From RYN-124 sp033851845 (GTDB lineage: Bacteria > Actinomycetota > Actinomycetes > Mycobacteriales > SCTD01), in assembly GCA_033851845.1 (NCBI GenBank), contig JAWWOH010000080.1:1-64000 (forward strand): DNA of 64,000 bases, read 5' to 3'. The notes beneath the pieces are model-generated. The model was given only the letters and a program-made list of their open reading frames with translations, was not told where the DNA came from and searched no databases. Position numbers and translations under genes: made by a program. Below are positions 1 through 7,801 of the stretch, in pieces (the first letter of the stretch is position 1; each line of letters starts with the position of its first letter).

Positions 1-632
1 TCGACCTCGTGCAGGAGGGCAACCTCGGTCTGGTCCGCGCGGTCGAGAAGTTCGACTACGCCAAGGGCTACAAGTTCTCGACGTACGCGACCTGGTGGAT
101 CCGCCAGGCGCTGCAGCGGGCGCTGGCAGACCAGGGCCGCACGATCCGCGTCCCGGTCCACATGGCCGAGCTGATCACCAAGGTGACCCGCACCCGCCGC
201 GACCTCACGCAGACGCTCGGCCGCGAGCCAACGTCCGAGGAGCTCGGCGAGCCGCTCGGCATTCCGCCGGAGAAGATCGAGGAGATCCTGCGCTACGGCC
301 GCGACACGCTGTCGCTGCAGGCTCCCGTCGGTGACGACGACGCCGTGCTCGGCGACTTCATCACCGACACCGACTCGGTCGACCCGCAGATGGCGGTCGA
401 GACGCAGATGCTCCAGGGCCAGCTGTCCGAGGTCCTCGAGTCGCTGCCGGAGCGGTCCGCGATCGTCATGAAGATGCGCTTCGGTCTCGTCGACGGCCGG
501 CCGCGGACGCTGGACGAGGTGGGCCGACACCTCGGCCTCACCCGCGAGCGGATCCGCCAGATCGAGCGCGACACCCTCGCCGAGATCCGCGCCGGTGGCC
601 GCGCCGACGGCCTGCGCGAGTACGTCGCCTAG
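1..632 (+). CDS. RNA polymerase sigma factor, primary-like (SigB/HrdB type), 5' end missing
   Basis: Promoter-recognition subunit of RNA polymerase. The gene enters from outside the window; the first whole codon is at base 3 and about 209 residues remain. Visible parts are the end of region 2 with the aromatic -10 melting motif (YKFSTYATWWIRQA), region 3 (VPVHMAELITKV onward) and region 4 with the -35 recognition helix (LGLTRERIRQIE), ending DGLREYVA. This is the order of group 1/2 sigma-70 factors; ECF factors lack region 3. The C-terminal helix RDTLAEIRAGGR departs from the usual EAKTLRKLRHP of the essential housekeeping factor, so a SigB-like group 2 paralogue is more likely than the main one. 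A strong terminator follows the stop codon. Confidence 0.93.
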   Translation, partial: DLVQEGNLGLVRAVEKFDYAKGYKFSTYATWWIRQALQRALADQGRTIRVPVHMAELITKVTRTRRDLTQTLGREPTSEELGEPLGIPPEKIEEILRYGRDTLSLQAPVGDDDAVLGDFITDTDSVDPQMAVETQMLQGQLSEVLESLPERSAIVMKMRFGLVDGRPRTLDEVGRHLGLTRERIRQIERDTLAEIRAGGRADGLREYVA

Positions 633-650
633 CCGCGACCCCCCGAACAA

Positions 651-690
651 CGACCGCCCGTCCCTCTCGCCAGGGCCGGGCGGTCGTTTT
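651..690 (+). terminator. Rho-independent terminator after the sigma factor
   Basis: A perfect 10-bp GC stem (CGACCGCCCG with CGGGCGGTCG, second arm at 677-686) around a 16-nt loop is followed directly by TTTT and CTTTC. It begins 18 nt after the sigma-factor stop codon. Confidence 0.9.
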
Positions 691-724
691 CTTTCGTACG
701 CCGGGCGCGTGATAGGACGAACGC

Positions 725-1432
725 ATGACCGAACCCTCGACCTCGAACGCCCGCCAGAACGTCACCTTCCCGTCCAACGGCTCGCAAGCGCACGGCTACC
801 TCGCCACGCCGCCGAGCGGCAGCGGACCCGGCGTCATCGTCATCCAGGAGTGGTGGGGCCTGACCGACCACATCGCCGACGTGAGCAAGCGGCTGGCGGC
901 CGAGGGCTTCGTGGCCCTCGCGCCCGACCTGTTCGGCGGAAAGGTCGCGCACGACGCCGACGAGGCGATGAAGCTGCTGACCGAGCTGCCCGTCGACCGG
1001 GCCGCGCGCGACCTCTCCGGCGCCGTCGACTACCTGCTGGCCCAGGACTCGGTCACCTCGTCGACGGTCGGCGCGATCGGCTTCTGCATGGGCGGCGGGT
1101 TCGTGCTGATGCTCGCAGCCCAGCAGGGAGAGCGGATCAGCGCCGCGGTGCCCTTCTACGGCGTCGGCCCCGGCGTCCCGTCGACGTACACCGGGGTGAA
1201 GGCCGCCGTACAGGGTCACTACGCGGAGCAGGACGGGATGTACCCACCCGACCAGGCGCGGGCCCTGGAGAAGCAGATCCGCGACGAGGCCGGCGTACTG
1301 GTGGAGTTCTTCTACTACGACGCCGGCCACGCGTTCCACAACGACGAGAACCTGATGGGCTCGTACGACGAGAAGAACGCGAAGCTGGCCTGGTCGCGGG
1401 CGATCGCGTTCCTCAAGGAGAACGTCACATGA
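725..1432 (+). CDS. Dienelactone hydrolase family protein
   Basis: An alpha/beta-hydrolase of the dienelactone hydrolase family, 235 aa, which is the normal family length. The nucleophile elbow GFCMGG carries Cys121, typical of this family in place of serine, and the C-terminal DAGHAF supplies the catalytic His. Family members hydrolyse lactone or ester rings such as dienelactones in aromatic degradation; the substrate here is unknown. A TAGGAC hexamer ends 6 nt before the ATG, so a leaderless start is possible. The stop codon overlaps the next gene (ATGA), so the two are translationally coupled. That neighbour is a mycothiol-dependent-isomerase-type protein, a pairing compatible with ring-cleavage-product metabolism, but this is only inference. 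Confidence 0.9.
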   Translation: MTEPSTSNARQNVTFPSNGSQAHGYLATPPSGSGPGVIVIQEWWGLTDHIADVSKRLAAEGFVALAPDLFGGKVAHDADEAMKLLTELPVDRAARDLSGAVDYLLAQDSVTSSTVGAIGFCMGGGFVLMLAAQQGERISAAVPFYGVGPGVPSTYTGVKAAVQGHYAEQDGMYPPDQARALEKQIRDEAGVLVEFFYYDAGHAFHNDENLMGSYDEKNAKLAWSRAIAFLKENVT

Positions 1433-1977
1433 CGGAGGTCGCCGAGCGCTGGACCCGCATCGCGGACGCGTTCACGGCCCGGCTCGAGGGCGTACCGCCC
1501 GGCGCGTGGAGCAACCCGTCGCCGTGCCCCGACTGGACCGCGCACGACGTCGCAAAGCACGTCATCGACGTCACCCGTGGGCTGTTCACCCGGCTCGCCG
1601 GCGGTGATCCGACCTCACCGGATACGGACGAGGACCTGATCGCGGCGTGGAAGGTCGAGTCGGAGGCGGTCAAGAGCGCCCTCGCCGACCCGGCACGCGC
1701 GAGGACCGAGGTCAAGGGCATGGGCGGCACGCAGCCGTTCGAGGGGCTGGCCGGCGGCGTCATGTGCGCCGACACGCTGATCCACACCTGGGACCTCGCG
1801 CGGGCGACCGGTCAGGACGATCGCCTCGACCCCGAAGGCATGAGGGCCGCGCGGGCATTTCTCGAGCCCAACGACGAGATGCTGCGTACGCCGGGTGGGT
1901 TCGGCTCGAAGATCGACGCGCCGGCCGACGCCGATGAGCAGACCCGCTTCCTCGCCTTCGTCGGCCGCCAGGCCTGA
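1429..1977 (+). CDS. Mycothiol-dependent DinB-fold protein (TIGR03086-like)
   Basis: A 182-aa member of the DinB/YfiT four-helix family that includes mycothiol-dependent maleylpyruvate isomerase. The N-terminal signature WSNPSPCPDWTAHDVAKHVI gives the metal-site His-x3-His arrangement (AHDVAKH), and a second His lies in DTLIHTWDLARAT, the third metal ligand in this fold. Members use mycothiol as cofactor or act as metal-dependent thiol transferases in actinobacteria. It starts inside the stop codon of the dienelactone hydrolase gene and ends 3 nt before a convergent gene. The reaction is not predictable from sequence. The family call is firm. Confidence 0.88.
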   Translation: MTEVAERWTRIADAFTARLEGVPPGAWSNPSPCPDWTAHDVAKHVIDVTRGLFTRLAGGDPTSPDTDEDLIAAWKVESEAVKSALADPARARTEVKGMGGTQPFEGLAGGVMCADTLIHTWDLARATGQDDRLDPEGMRAARAFLEPNDEMLRTPGGFGSKIDAPADADEQTRFLAFVGRQA

Positions 1978-1980
1978 GCC

Positions 1981-3252
1981 TCAGGCGTCGGCGCGGACCC
2001 AGCCCGACGTCGACTTGCGGCGGGGCGGCTCCGACGGCTGCGCCGGCTTGGTCGGCGCAATGGGCGCCGAACCCCCGCCGGCCTGAGCCAGCCACTCCCG
2101 CTGCGTGGCGAGCTGCTGCTCGAGCTCGTCCGTCGGGCGGCCGGCGGCGCGGGCCCGCTCGAGCTTCTCCTCGAGCTCGGCGACCTTCTCGCGCAGCCGG
2201 ATCTCGAACGGTGACGCGGACGACGCCTGCCAGCGCTGCTCGGACGACTCGCGGATCTTCTTCTCGACCGCACCCATCCGGTCCTCGAGCGAGCGCATCA
2301 CCTCGCGCGGCACCTTGCCGGCCTTCTCCCAGCGCTCCTGGAGCTCGCGCAGCCGCGCGGTCGCCTTCTCCGGTGCGCCGCTGAAGTCGAGCGCCTCTGC
2401 CTCGGCGAGGATCTCCTCCTTCACCTTCTGGTTGGCGCGGAACTCCTCGTCCTGGGCGGCGAACTGCGCGTTGCGCGCGGCGAAGAAGACGTCCTGGGCG
2501 GCCTTGAACGACGCCCACAGCGCGTCCTCGACGTCGCGGGGAGCGCGGCCGGCGCTCTTCCAGTCGGCCATCAGCCCCTTGAACTTGTCGGCCGTCGCCT
2601 TCCAGTCGGTGGAGCTGCTGAGCTCCTCGGCGACCTTGATGAGCTTCTCCTTGCGCGTCTTGGAGACGCTGCGCTGCTCCTCGAGGGCCTCGAAGTGCGT
2701 CGTCCGCCGCTCGGCGAAGCGCTTGCGGGCGGCGACGATCCGCTGCCAGAGCTCGTCGTCGGCCTTGCGCTCCAGCTTCGGCAGGACCTTCCAGTCGTCA
2801 CCGATGGCCCGCAGCCGCTCTCCCGCCGACTTCCACTCGCTGCTCCCCGCGAGCTTCTCGGCCTCGTCCGCGAGGGCGACCTTGTGCTCGGCGGCGAGCT
2901 CGCGCGCCTGCGCCTGCTCGGCCTTCGCCTTCTCGACCGCCTCCGCGGTCTGCTCCAGCAGGGCCTTGGCGCGTCGCTCGAGCGAGCCGAGGTCGCCGAC
3001 CGCGTTGGCCGTCGGCAGCGTCTCGACGAGCCGCTGCGCGCTGCTCGCGATCTGGCCGGGGTCGCCCATGCCGCTGCGCAGCCGCTGCTCGAGCAGCATG
3101 ATCTCGGTCGCGAGGCCGTCGTACCGGCGGGTGTAGTGCGCGAGGCCCTCCGCGCCGGAGCCCGCCTGCCACGAACCGACTGCACGTTCGCCGCCGTCGG
3201 CGGTGCGCACGTAGACGGTGCCGTCGTCGCCGACTCGGCCCCACTCGCTCAT
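1981..3252 (-). CDS. DUF349 domain-containing coiled-coil protein
   Basis: A 423-aa soluble, highly charged helical protein. The N-terminus (MSEWGRVGDDGTVYVRTADG) and the following Lys/Glu-rich repeats with recurrent W-K-x-A and FKxxxDxFFxxR patterns match actinobacterial DUF349 proteins, which contain three to four tandem helical DUF349 units. The start was chosen because the conserved N-terminal block begins exactly there, although the reading frame stays open far upstream. No signal peptide or membrane segment. Family function is not settled; it is widespread in actinobacteria and some members have been linked to RNA metabolism. The Pro/Lys-rich tail after the coiled coil looks disordered. 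Confidence 0.9.
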   Translation of the reverse strand: MSEWGRVGDDGTVYVRTADGGERAVGSWQAGSGAEGLAHYTRRYDGLATEIMLLEQRLRSGMGDPGQIASSAQRLVETLPTANAVGDLGSLERRAKALLEQTAEAVEKAKAEQAQARELAAEHKVALADEAEKLAGSSEWKSAGERLRAIGDDWKVLPKLERKADDELWQRIVAARKRFAERRTTHFEALEEQRSVSKTRKEKLIKVAEELSSSTDWKATADKFKGLMADWKSAGRAPRDVEDALWASFKAAQDVFFAARNAQFAAQDEEFRANQKVKEEILAEAEALDFSGAPEKATARLRELQERWEKAGKVPREVMRSLEDRMGAVEKKIRESSEQRWQASSASPFEIRLREKVAELEEKLERARAAGRPTDELEQQLATQREWLAQAGGGSAPIAPTKPAQPSEPPRRKSTSGWVRADA

Positions 3253-3291
3253 GACTCTCCCGTCCCGCCGTGGCGTGCTCGCGACCCATCC

Positions 3292-3297
3292 TAGGGT
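3292..3297 (+). promoter_or_regulatory. -10 hexamer TAGGGT, leaderless type
   Basis: TAGGGT matches TANNNT and ends 6 nt before the GTG start of the following gene, which places transcription initiation at or next to the start codon. No ribosome binding site is visible. Confidence 0.5.
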
Positions 3298-3303
3298 CGT
3301 CGT

Positions 3304-3573
3304 GTGCGCCGTACCGATGTCGTCCTGCTGCTGGTCGTCTACGTCATACCCGTCGGTGTGGCAGCGGTGCTGCTCGCGCTGGCCGACCTCGGCATCCTCG
3401 CGATCGCGCTGGTCGTGATCGAGGCGATCGTGGCGACGACGGTCTACATCGCCCGCCAGCAGCCCGACAAGCCGGCCACGCCGGCCCGGCGACCGTGGCT
3501 CGTCCCGGCCGCGATGATCGGCGCGCTCGGGCTGATGGTCGTGGTCGCCGTCGTCGCGTCGCAGGCCGGCTAG
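3304..3573 (+). CDS. Small three-helix membrane protein
   Basis: An 89-aa protein of unknown function. Hydrophobic segments at about residues 5-28 and 30-48 are separated by a short turn, a proline-rich basic linker follows (RQQPDKPATPARRPW), and a third segment spans about 65-87, so the prediction is three transmembrane helices with the linker in the cytoplasm. The GTG start is supported by the leaderless-type -10 element just upstream. It sits between the divergent DUF349 gene and the L,D-transpeptidase gene. No family was recognised. Confidence 0.72.
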   Translation: MRRTDVVLLLVVYVIPVGVAAVLLALADLGILAIALVVIEAIVATTVYIARQQPDKPATPARRPWLVPAAMIGALGLMVVVAVVASQAG

Positions 3574-3574
3574 C

Positions 3575-3588
3575 GCCATCCGGATGGC
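3575..3588. promoter_or_regulatory. 14-bp perfect palindrome upstream of the L,D-transpeptidase
   Basis: GCCATCCGGATGGC is a perfect palindrome 54 bp before the transpeptidase start. It is followed by a second dyad, GTGTCA at 3591-3596 with TGACAC at 3610-3615. Both lie in the only non-coding DNA before that gene, so they are operator candidates. The binding protein is unknown. Confidence 0.45.
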
Positions 3589-3642
3589 AAGTGTCACGCG
3601 AATGACGGCTGACACCACGGCTGCGACAGGAGAAGATGGGTT

Positions 3643-4854
3643 GTGACGACCGCGCCCGACGAGCCGACGCGCTCGCGGCACGTCGTACCCGCCATCCTCG
3701 CCGGCATCCTGGCGACCGTCCTGATGGCGGCCGGCGCGGCGATCTGGCTGAACCCACACGGGCCGCAGGTCGTGCATGCCGCCGAGACCCAGCCGGTGCC
3801 GGAGCCCGTCCTTACGGCGCTGCTGCCCAGCGGCCCTCGGGTGGCCGCGCCGTGGGACAAGCCGCTGACTCTCTCGGTCATCGACGGGACGCTCGAGACG
3901 GTCAGTGTGATCGACCCGGACGGGACCACGCTCGACGGCGCGGCCATCGACCAGGTGAGCTGGCAGTCCACCGCACAGTCGCTCCTGCCGGCGGCGACCT
4001 ACCGGATCACCGCCACCGTCGTCGACAAGGCCGGCGAGTCGCGGGCGATGACCCTGGCCGTGCACACGACCCCGGCCGCGCGCGTGCTGCACGCGGTGCT
4101 GAGCCCGGGTGACGGCAGCGTGGTCGGGGTCGGGATGCCGCTGGCCGTCACGCTGAACCACCCGGTGAAGAGCCCCGCCGACCGGGCGGCTCTGGTCAGC
4201 CGGCTCAGCGTCGTGACCAAGCCGGCCGTTCAAGGCGCCTGGCGGTGGATGGACGACAACGAGCTGCACTACCGCGGGCCCACCTACTGGACGACCGGTA
4301 CGACGATCACGCTGTCTTCCAACCTGCGCCGACTGCAGCTGTCGGACGGCACCTGGGGCTCAGGGATTCGCCGTACGACGTTCACGGTCGGCGACGCGAT
4401 GATCAGCACGGTCGACGTCGCGAAGCACGTGATGGCGATCCGCCGCAACGGCAAGCTGCTGAGGATCGCGAAGGTGTCGACGGGACGCGACAAGTACCCC
4501 ACCAAGGGCGGCGTCCACATCGTGCTGGAGAAGACCCGGCTCAAGATCATGGACTCAGCGACCGTCGGCATCCCGCGCAACAGCCCGGACGGCTACTACG
4601 AGAAGGTGCCGTTCAGCGTCCGGATCTCCAACGGCGGCGCGTTCGTGCACGCGGCGAGCTGGTCGGTGCGCTCGCAGGGTGTCCGCAACGTCAGCCACGG
4701 CTGCGTGAACATGTCGCCCGCAGACGCGGAGTGGTTCTTCGGGCTCGCGAAGCGCGGCGACATCGTCAACGTCATCAACGCCGGTGTCAGACCGGTGCTG
4801 TGGGACGCCGGGATGAGCGACTGGAACATCCCGTTCGCCGAGTGGGCTAACTAG
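3643..4854 (+). CDS. L,D-transpeptidase with Ig-like domains
   Basis: An envelope enzyme forming 3-3 crosslinks between meso-diaminopimelate residues of peptidoglycan stem peptides, as the Ldt enzymes of mycobacteria do. 403 aa: a cytoplasmic N-terminus, a signal anchor at about residues 15-36, two Ig-like domains (about 55-150 and 150-255) and a YkuD catalytic domain (about 255-385). The active-site motif is complete: His in FVHAASW, then SHGCVNM with catalytic Cys354. An ERFNK-type C-terminal extension containing Trp residues follows. The GTG start is preceded by AGGAGAAG 7 nt upstream. The fold order matches LdtB-like actinobacterial enzymes. A convergent gene ends 13 bp downstream. Confidence 0.94.
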   Translation: MTTAPDEPTRSRHVVPAILAGILATVLMAAGAAIWLNPHGPQVVHAAETQPVPEPVLTALLPSGPRVAAPWDKPLTLSVIDGTLETVSVIDPDGTTLDGAAIDQVSWQSTAQSLLPAATYRITATVVDKAGESRAMTLAVHTTPAARVLHAVLSPGDGSVVGVGMPLAVTLNHPVKSPADRAALVSRLSVVTKPAVQGAWRWMDDNELHYRGPTYWTTGTTITLSSNLRRLQLSDGTWGSGIRRTTFTVGDAMISTVDVAKHVMAIRRNGKLLRIAKVSTGRDKYPTKGGVHIVLEKTRLKIMDSATVGIPRNSPDGYYEKVPFSVRISNGGAFVHAASWSVRSQGVRNVSHGCVNMSPADAEWFFGLAKRGDIVNVINAGVRPVLWDAGMSDWNIPFAEWAN

Positions 4855-4867
4855 CCAGCGGGCATTT

Positions 4868-5392
4868 TTAGGTAGCAAGCCCATCGAGTACGACGGCGCC
4901 GGGTAACTCCGCGAGCGCCTCCCCCGGCAGCTCGAGCTTGCTGGCCCGGATCCCGCTGCCGATGACGACCTGTCCGGCGGCGACAACGGCGGGATCGACG
5001 AGGAGCGGCCAGTCGTCAGGCAGGCCGATCGGGGTGATTCCGCCGTACTCCATGCCGGTGAGCTGCACCGCGTCGTCCATCGGGGCGAACGACGCCTTGC
5101 GGGCGTCCAGGTGCCGGCGGACGACGCCGTTCACGTCCGCGCGCGTGGTCGCGAGCACCATGCAGGCGGCGTACCGCACCTCTCCCCCACGCTTGGCGGC
5201 GACCACGACGCAGTTGGCCGACTGCTCGAGCGCGATGTCGTAGAACTCGCAGAACGCGGCCGTGTCGGCGAAGTCGGGGTCGATGGGCGCGACCTGGACG
5301 TCGGGCGCACGTGACCACAGCTGCAAGGCGGCGAAAACCGGCTCGGCCAGCAGGTCCGGTCGGAAGAGGGCAGGCACCAGAACCAGGCTCAC
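4868..5392 (-). CDS. YbaK/EbsC-family aminoacyl-tRNA deacylase-like protein
   Basis: A 174-aa member of the YbaK/ProX editing-domain family, which hydrolyses mischarged aminoacyl-tRNA (Cys-tRNA-Pro or Ala-tRNA-Pro in characterised members). The family signature is clear in LEQSANCVVVAAKRGGE (substrate pocket and Lys) and in TGMEYGGITPIGLP near the C-terminus. It is longer than the minimal 150-aa YbaK because of an N-terminal segment. The GTG start begins VSLVLVPAL; a CACGAT hexamer 6 nt upstream fits a leaderless start. The divergent membrane-protein gene starts 26 bp away, so both share a very small promoter region. Confidence 0.85.
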   Translation of the reverse strand: MSLVLVPALFRPDLLAEPVFAALQLWSRAPDVQVAPIDPDFADTAAFCEFYDIALEQSANCVVVAAKRGGEVRYAACMVLATTRADVNGVVRRHLDARKASFAPMDDAVQLTGMEYGGITPIGLPDDWPLLVDPAVVAAGQVVIGSGIRASKLELPGEALAELPGAVVLDGLAT

Positions 5393-5417
5393 GGACCGAT
5401 CGTGCCAGGCTGGCCGG

Positions 5418-6536
5418 GTGACGACGCTGCTGCACGTCGGCGCCGCCCTCCTCGGAGCCGCCATCACGCTCGCGACGTGGGCGAGCGTCGTCACGACCCT
5501 GGTCGTGCCGAGGCGGAGCCGCTCTCGGCTCAACAAGGGCGTCGACGGGATCGTCGACGGGCTGTTCCGTGCGCTGGCCGGGCGCACCAAGGCGTACCCG
5601 CTGCGCGACAGCAGGCTCGCGGCACAGGCGCCGATGACGCTGCTCGCGCAGCTCGCGCTGTGGCTGGTGCTGCTCGGGGCCGGCTTCACGTTGCTGCTGT
5701 GGGCGTTGGACAGCGAGAGTCTCGGCCACGCCGCGTCGCAGGCCGGCTCGTCGTTGTTCACCCTCGGCTACTCGGCGCCCGGCGGGACGCGGACAACCGT
5801 CATCGACTACCTGGCCGCGGCGTCGGGGCTGGTGATCGTCGCGCTGCAGATCGGCTACCTGCCGACGCTGTACAGCGCGTTCAACCGTCGCGAGACCGAG
5901 GTGACGCTGCTGACCGGTCGGGCCGGTGTCCCGGCCTGGGGGCCGGAGATCCTGGCGCGGACCCGCTTCGGTTTCGCCGAAGGCACCGAGGGTGCGCGGC
6001 TCGGGGACTTCTACCTGAGCTGGGAGCGCTGGGCCGCAGACGTTGCCGAGAGTCACACGAACTACCCGGTCCTGACCCGCTTCCGGTCACCGGAGCCGTA
6101 CTCCTCCTGGCTCGTCGGGCTGGTCGCAGTCCTCGACTCGGCAGCGCTGTGGCTGGCCTTCTCCCCCGAGCGGGCGCCGGCGGTCGAGGCACGGCTCTGC
6201 CTGCGGATGGGGTTCACGGCGCTGCGGGCGATCGCGGCGACGACCGGGCTGCCCGTCGACCACGACCCCGATCCGGACCAACCGCTGCAGCTCACCTACG
6301 AGGAGTTCCTGGTCGGTGTCGACCGGATGCAAACCGCCGGCTTCGCGATGGAGCGCAGACCGGAGCAGGCCTGGCCGCACTTTCGCGGCTGGCGCATCAA
6401 CTACGAGGACGTCGCGTACCGGCTGGCCGACCGGCTCGACGCCGTGCACGCACCGTGGACCGGCACGCGTCGTACCTCTGATGCCCCGATGGCACCGATC
6501 CGGCCGGCGAACCGGATGCCGACCGTCAGCGAGTAG
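5418..6536 (+). CDS. Potassium-channel-like integral membrane protein
   Basis: A 372-aa protein with an N-terminal membrane part and a roughly 210-residue soluble C-terminus. Hydrophobic helices lie at about residues 5-29, 74-97 and 130-152. Between the second and third is a re-entrant pore-like segment, SSLFTLGYSAPG (residues 111-122), in the position and style of the K+ channel pore loop (T-x-G-Y-G), but with Ser where the second filter glycine would be. The soluble part shows no nucleotide-binding motif. I infer a channel-like fold with an altered filter; ion specificity is unknown. A CAGGCT hexamer ends 6 nt before the GTG start. Confidence 0.6.
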   Translation: MTTLLHVGAALLGAAITLATWASVVTTLVVPRRSRSRLNKGVDGIVDGLFRALAGRTKAYPLRDSRLAAQAPMTLLAQLALWLVLLGAGFTLLLWALDSESLGHAASQAGSSLFTLGYSAPGGTRTTVIDYLAAASGLVIVALQIGYLPTLYSAFNRRETEVTLLTGRAGVPAWGPEILARTRFGFAEGTEGARLGDFYLSWERWAADVAESHTNYPVLTRFRSPEPYSSWLVGLVAVLDSAALWLAFSPERAPAVEARLCLRMGFTALRAIAATTGLPVDHDPDPDQPLQLTYEEFLVGVDRMQTAGFAMERRPEQAWPHFRGWRINYEDVAYRLADRLDAVHAPWTGTRRTSDAPMAPIRPANRMPTVSE

Positions 6537-6539
6537 CTC

Positions 6540-7793
6540 TCACCAGTCGGGGCGCAGCGGGAACTGCGAGACCCCGTCGACCGTGCGGGTCAGCAGCAGC
6601 TGATGGAGCTGGATGTCGTTGCGCTCGAAGGACAGCCGCGAGCCGGCGAGGTACGTGGCCCACACCCGTGCCGTCGCCTGACCGACCTCGGCGAGGGCCT
6701 CCTCCCAGTGCGCGTCGAGGTTGTCGCACCAGGCGTGCAGCGTCTTCGCGTAGTGCAGCCGCAGGTTCTCCTCGTGCTGCAGCTCGAGGCCGGCGCGCTG
6801 GAACTCCTTCACGAGGCGACCGACGCCCGGCAGCTCGCCGTCCGGGAAGACGTAGCGGCCGATGAAGCCGCGCCGCGAGATCGCCTTGCTGTGGTCGTCC
6901 GGCCGGGTGATGCAGTGGTTGAGCAGCCGGGCGTGCGGCGCGAGCTTGCTCGCGAGGCGGAAGGCGTACGCCGGAAGCTGCGCGATGCCGATGTGCTCGG
7001 TCAGCCCGATGGAGCTGACGGCGTCGAAGCCGCCCTCAGGCACGTCGCGGTAGTCCTGGAACCGGATGTCGACCTGGTCGGAAAGACCCGCCTCGGCGAC
7101 GGCCTTCTGCCCCCACTCCGCCTGCTGACGCGACAGCGTGACCGCAATCACGTCGACGCCGTAGTGCTGCGCGGCGTGGATCGCGAGGCCGCCCCAGCCG
7201 CAACCGACGTCGAGCAGTCGCATGCCCGGCTTGAGCGCCAGCTTGCGGCAGACGAGATCGAACTTCTCGAACTGCGCCTCCTCGAGCGTCGCATCGCTAC
7301 GCGGGTAGACCGCGCAGGTGTAGGCCATCGACGGGCCGAGCACCCACTCGTAGAAGCGGTTGCTCACGTCGTAGTGGTGCGAGATGGCCATCGCGTCGCG
7401 GCCCTTGGTGTGCGCGCGCAGGCCGGACAGGTAGCGCCTCGCACCGACCTCCTGCGGCGGCGGCTCCACCCACTGGATGACCTCGGGACCGAGCGCCTTG
7501 AGCACCTCGATGCGCTGCTTCCACGACAGGTCGCCGATCTTCTGACCGGCCACCAGCTTGAGCACCGTGAAGTGGTCGGGGGCGTGGATGTCGAGCTCGC
7601 CGGAGATGTACGCACGGGCCATGCCGAGCTCGCCCGGCGCGCTCACCATGTGCGACAGCGCCTTGCTGCTGTTGATCGTCATGCGGACGTCGGCATCTGC
7701 GGGACCGGAAGCGGAGCCGTCGTACGCCTCGATCCGCACCGGCAGGGCGAGTACCTGCTCGAGCGCTTGGGCAACGGGCATGCGGGTGGTCAT
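6540..7793 (-). CDS. tmsB: SAM-dependent fatty-acyl phospholipid methyltransferase (10-methyl fatty acid synthesis, BfaB/TmsB-like)
   Basis: A cyclopropane-fatty-acid-synthase family enzyme, 417 aa. The SAM site LLDVGCGWGGLA lies at residues 193-204, and YDVSNRFYEWVLG and the C-terminal LHAWCDNLDAHWEEAL match CFA/UfaA-type enzymes. It is immediately downstream (8 nt, GAGAG ribosome site) of a FAD-binding oxidoreductase. In mycobacteria and relatives this gene pair (bfaAB/tmsAB) converts oleoyl groups of phospholipids to 10-methylene- and then 10-methylstearoyl groups, so the methyltransferase would do the first step. The gene pairing favours this over plain cyclopropanation; the enzyme family alone would not decide. 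The start was chosen at MTTRMPVAQ because the reading frame upstream is occupied by the partner gene. Confidence 0.87.
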   Translation of the reverse strand: MTTRMPVAQALEQVLALPVRIEAYDGSASGPADADVRMTINSSKALSHMVSAPGELGMARAYISGELDIHAPDHFTVLKLVAGQKIGDLSWKQRIEVLKALGPEVIQWVEPPPQEVGARRYLSGLRAHTKGRDAMAISHHYDVSNRFYEWVLGPSMAYTCAVYPRSDATLEEAQFEKFDLVCRKLALKPGMRLLDVGCGWGGLAIHAAQHYGVDVIAVTLSRQQAEWGQKAVAEAGLSDQVDIRFQDYRDVPEGGFDAVSSIGLTEHIGIAQLPAYAFRLASKLAPHARLLNHCITRPDDHSKAISRRGFIGRYVFPDGELPGVGRLVKEFQRAGLELQHEENLRLHYAKTLHAWCDNLDAHWEEALAEVGQATARVWATYLAGSRLSFERNDIQLHQLLLTRTVDGVSQFPLRPDW

Positions 7794-7801
7794 CGTCTCT
7801 C

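Noticed and set aside
4855..4890. ATTTTTA after the L,D-transpeptidase stop as a terminator
   Set aside because: Only a 4-bp GGGC/GCCC pairing is possible and the T-run lies in the loop, so it does not make a convincing terminator.
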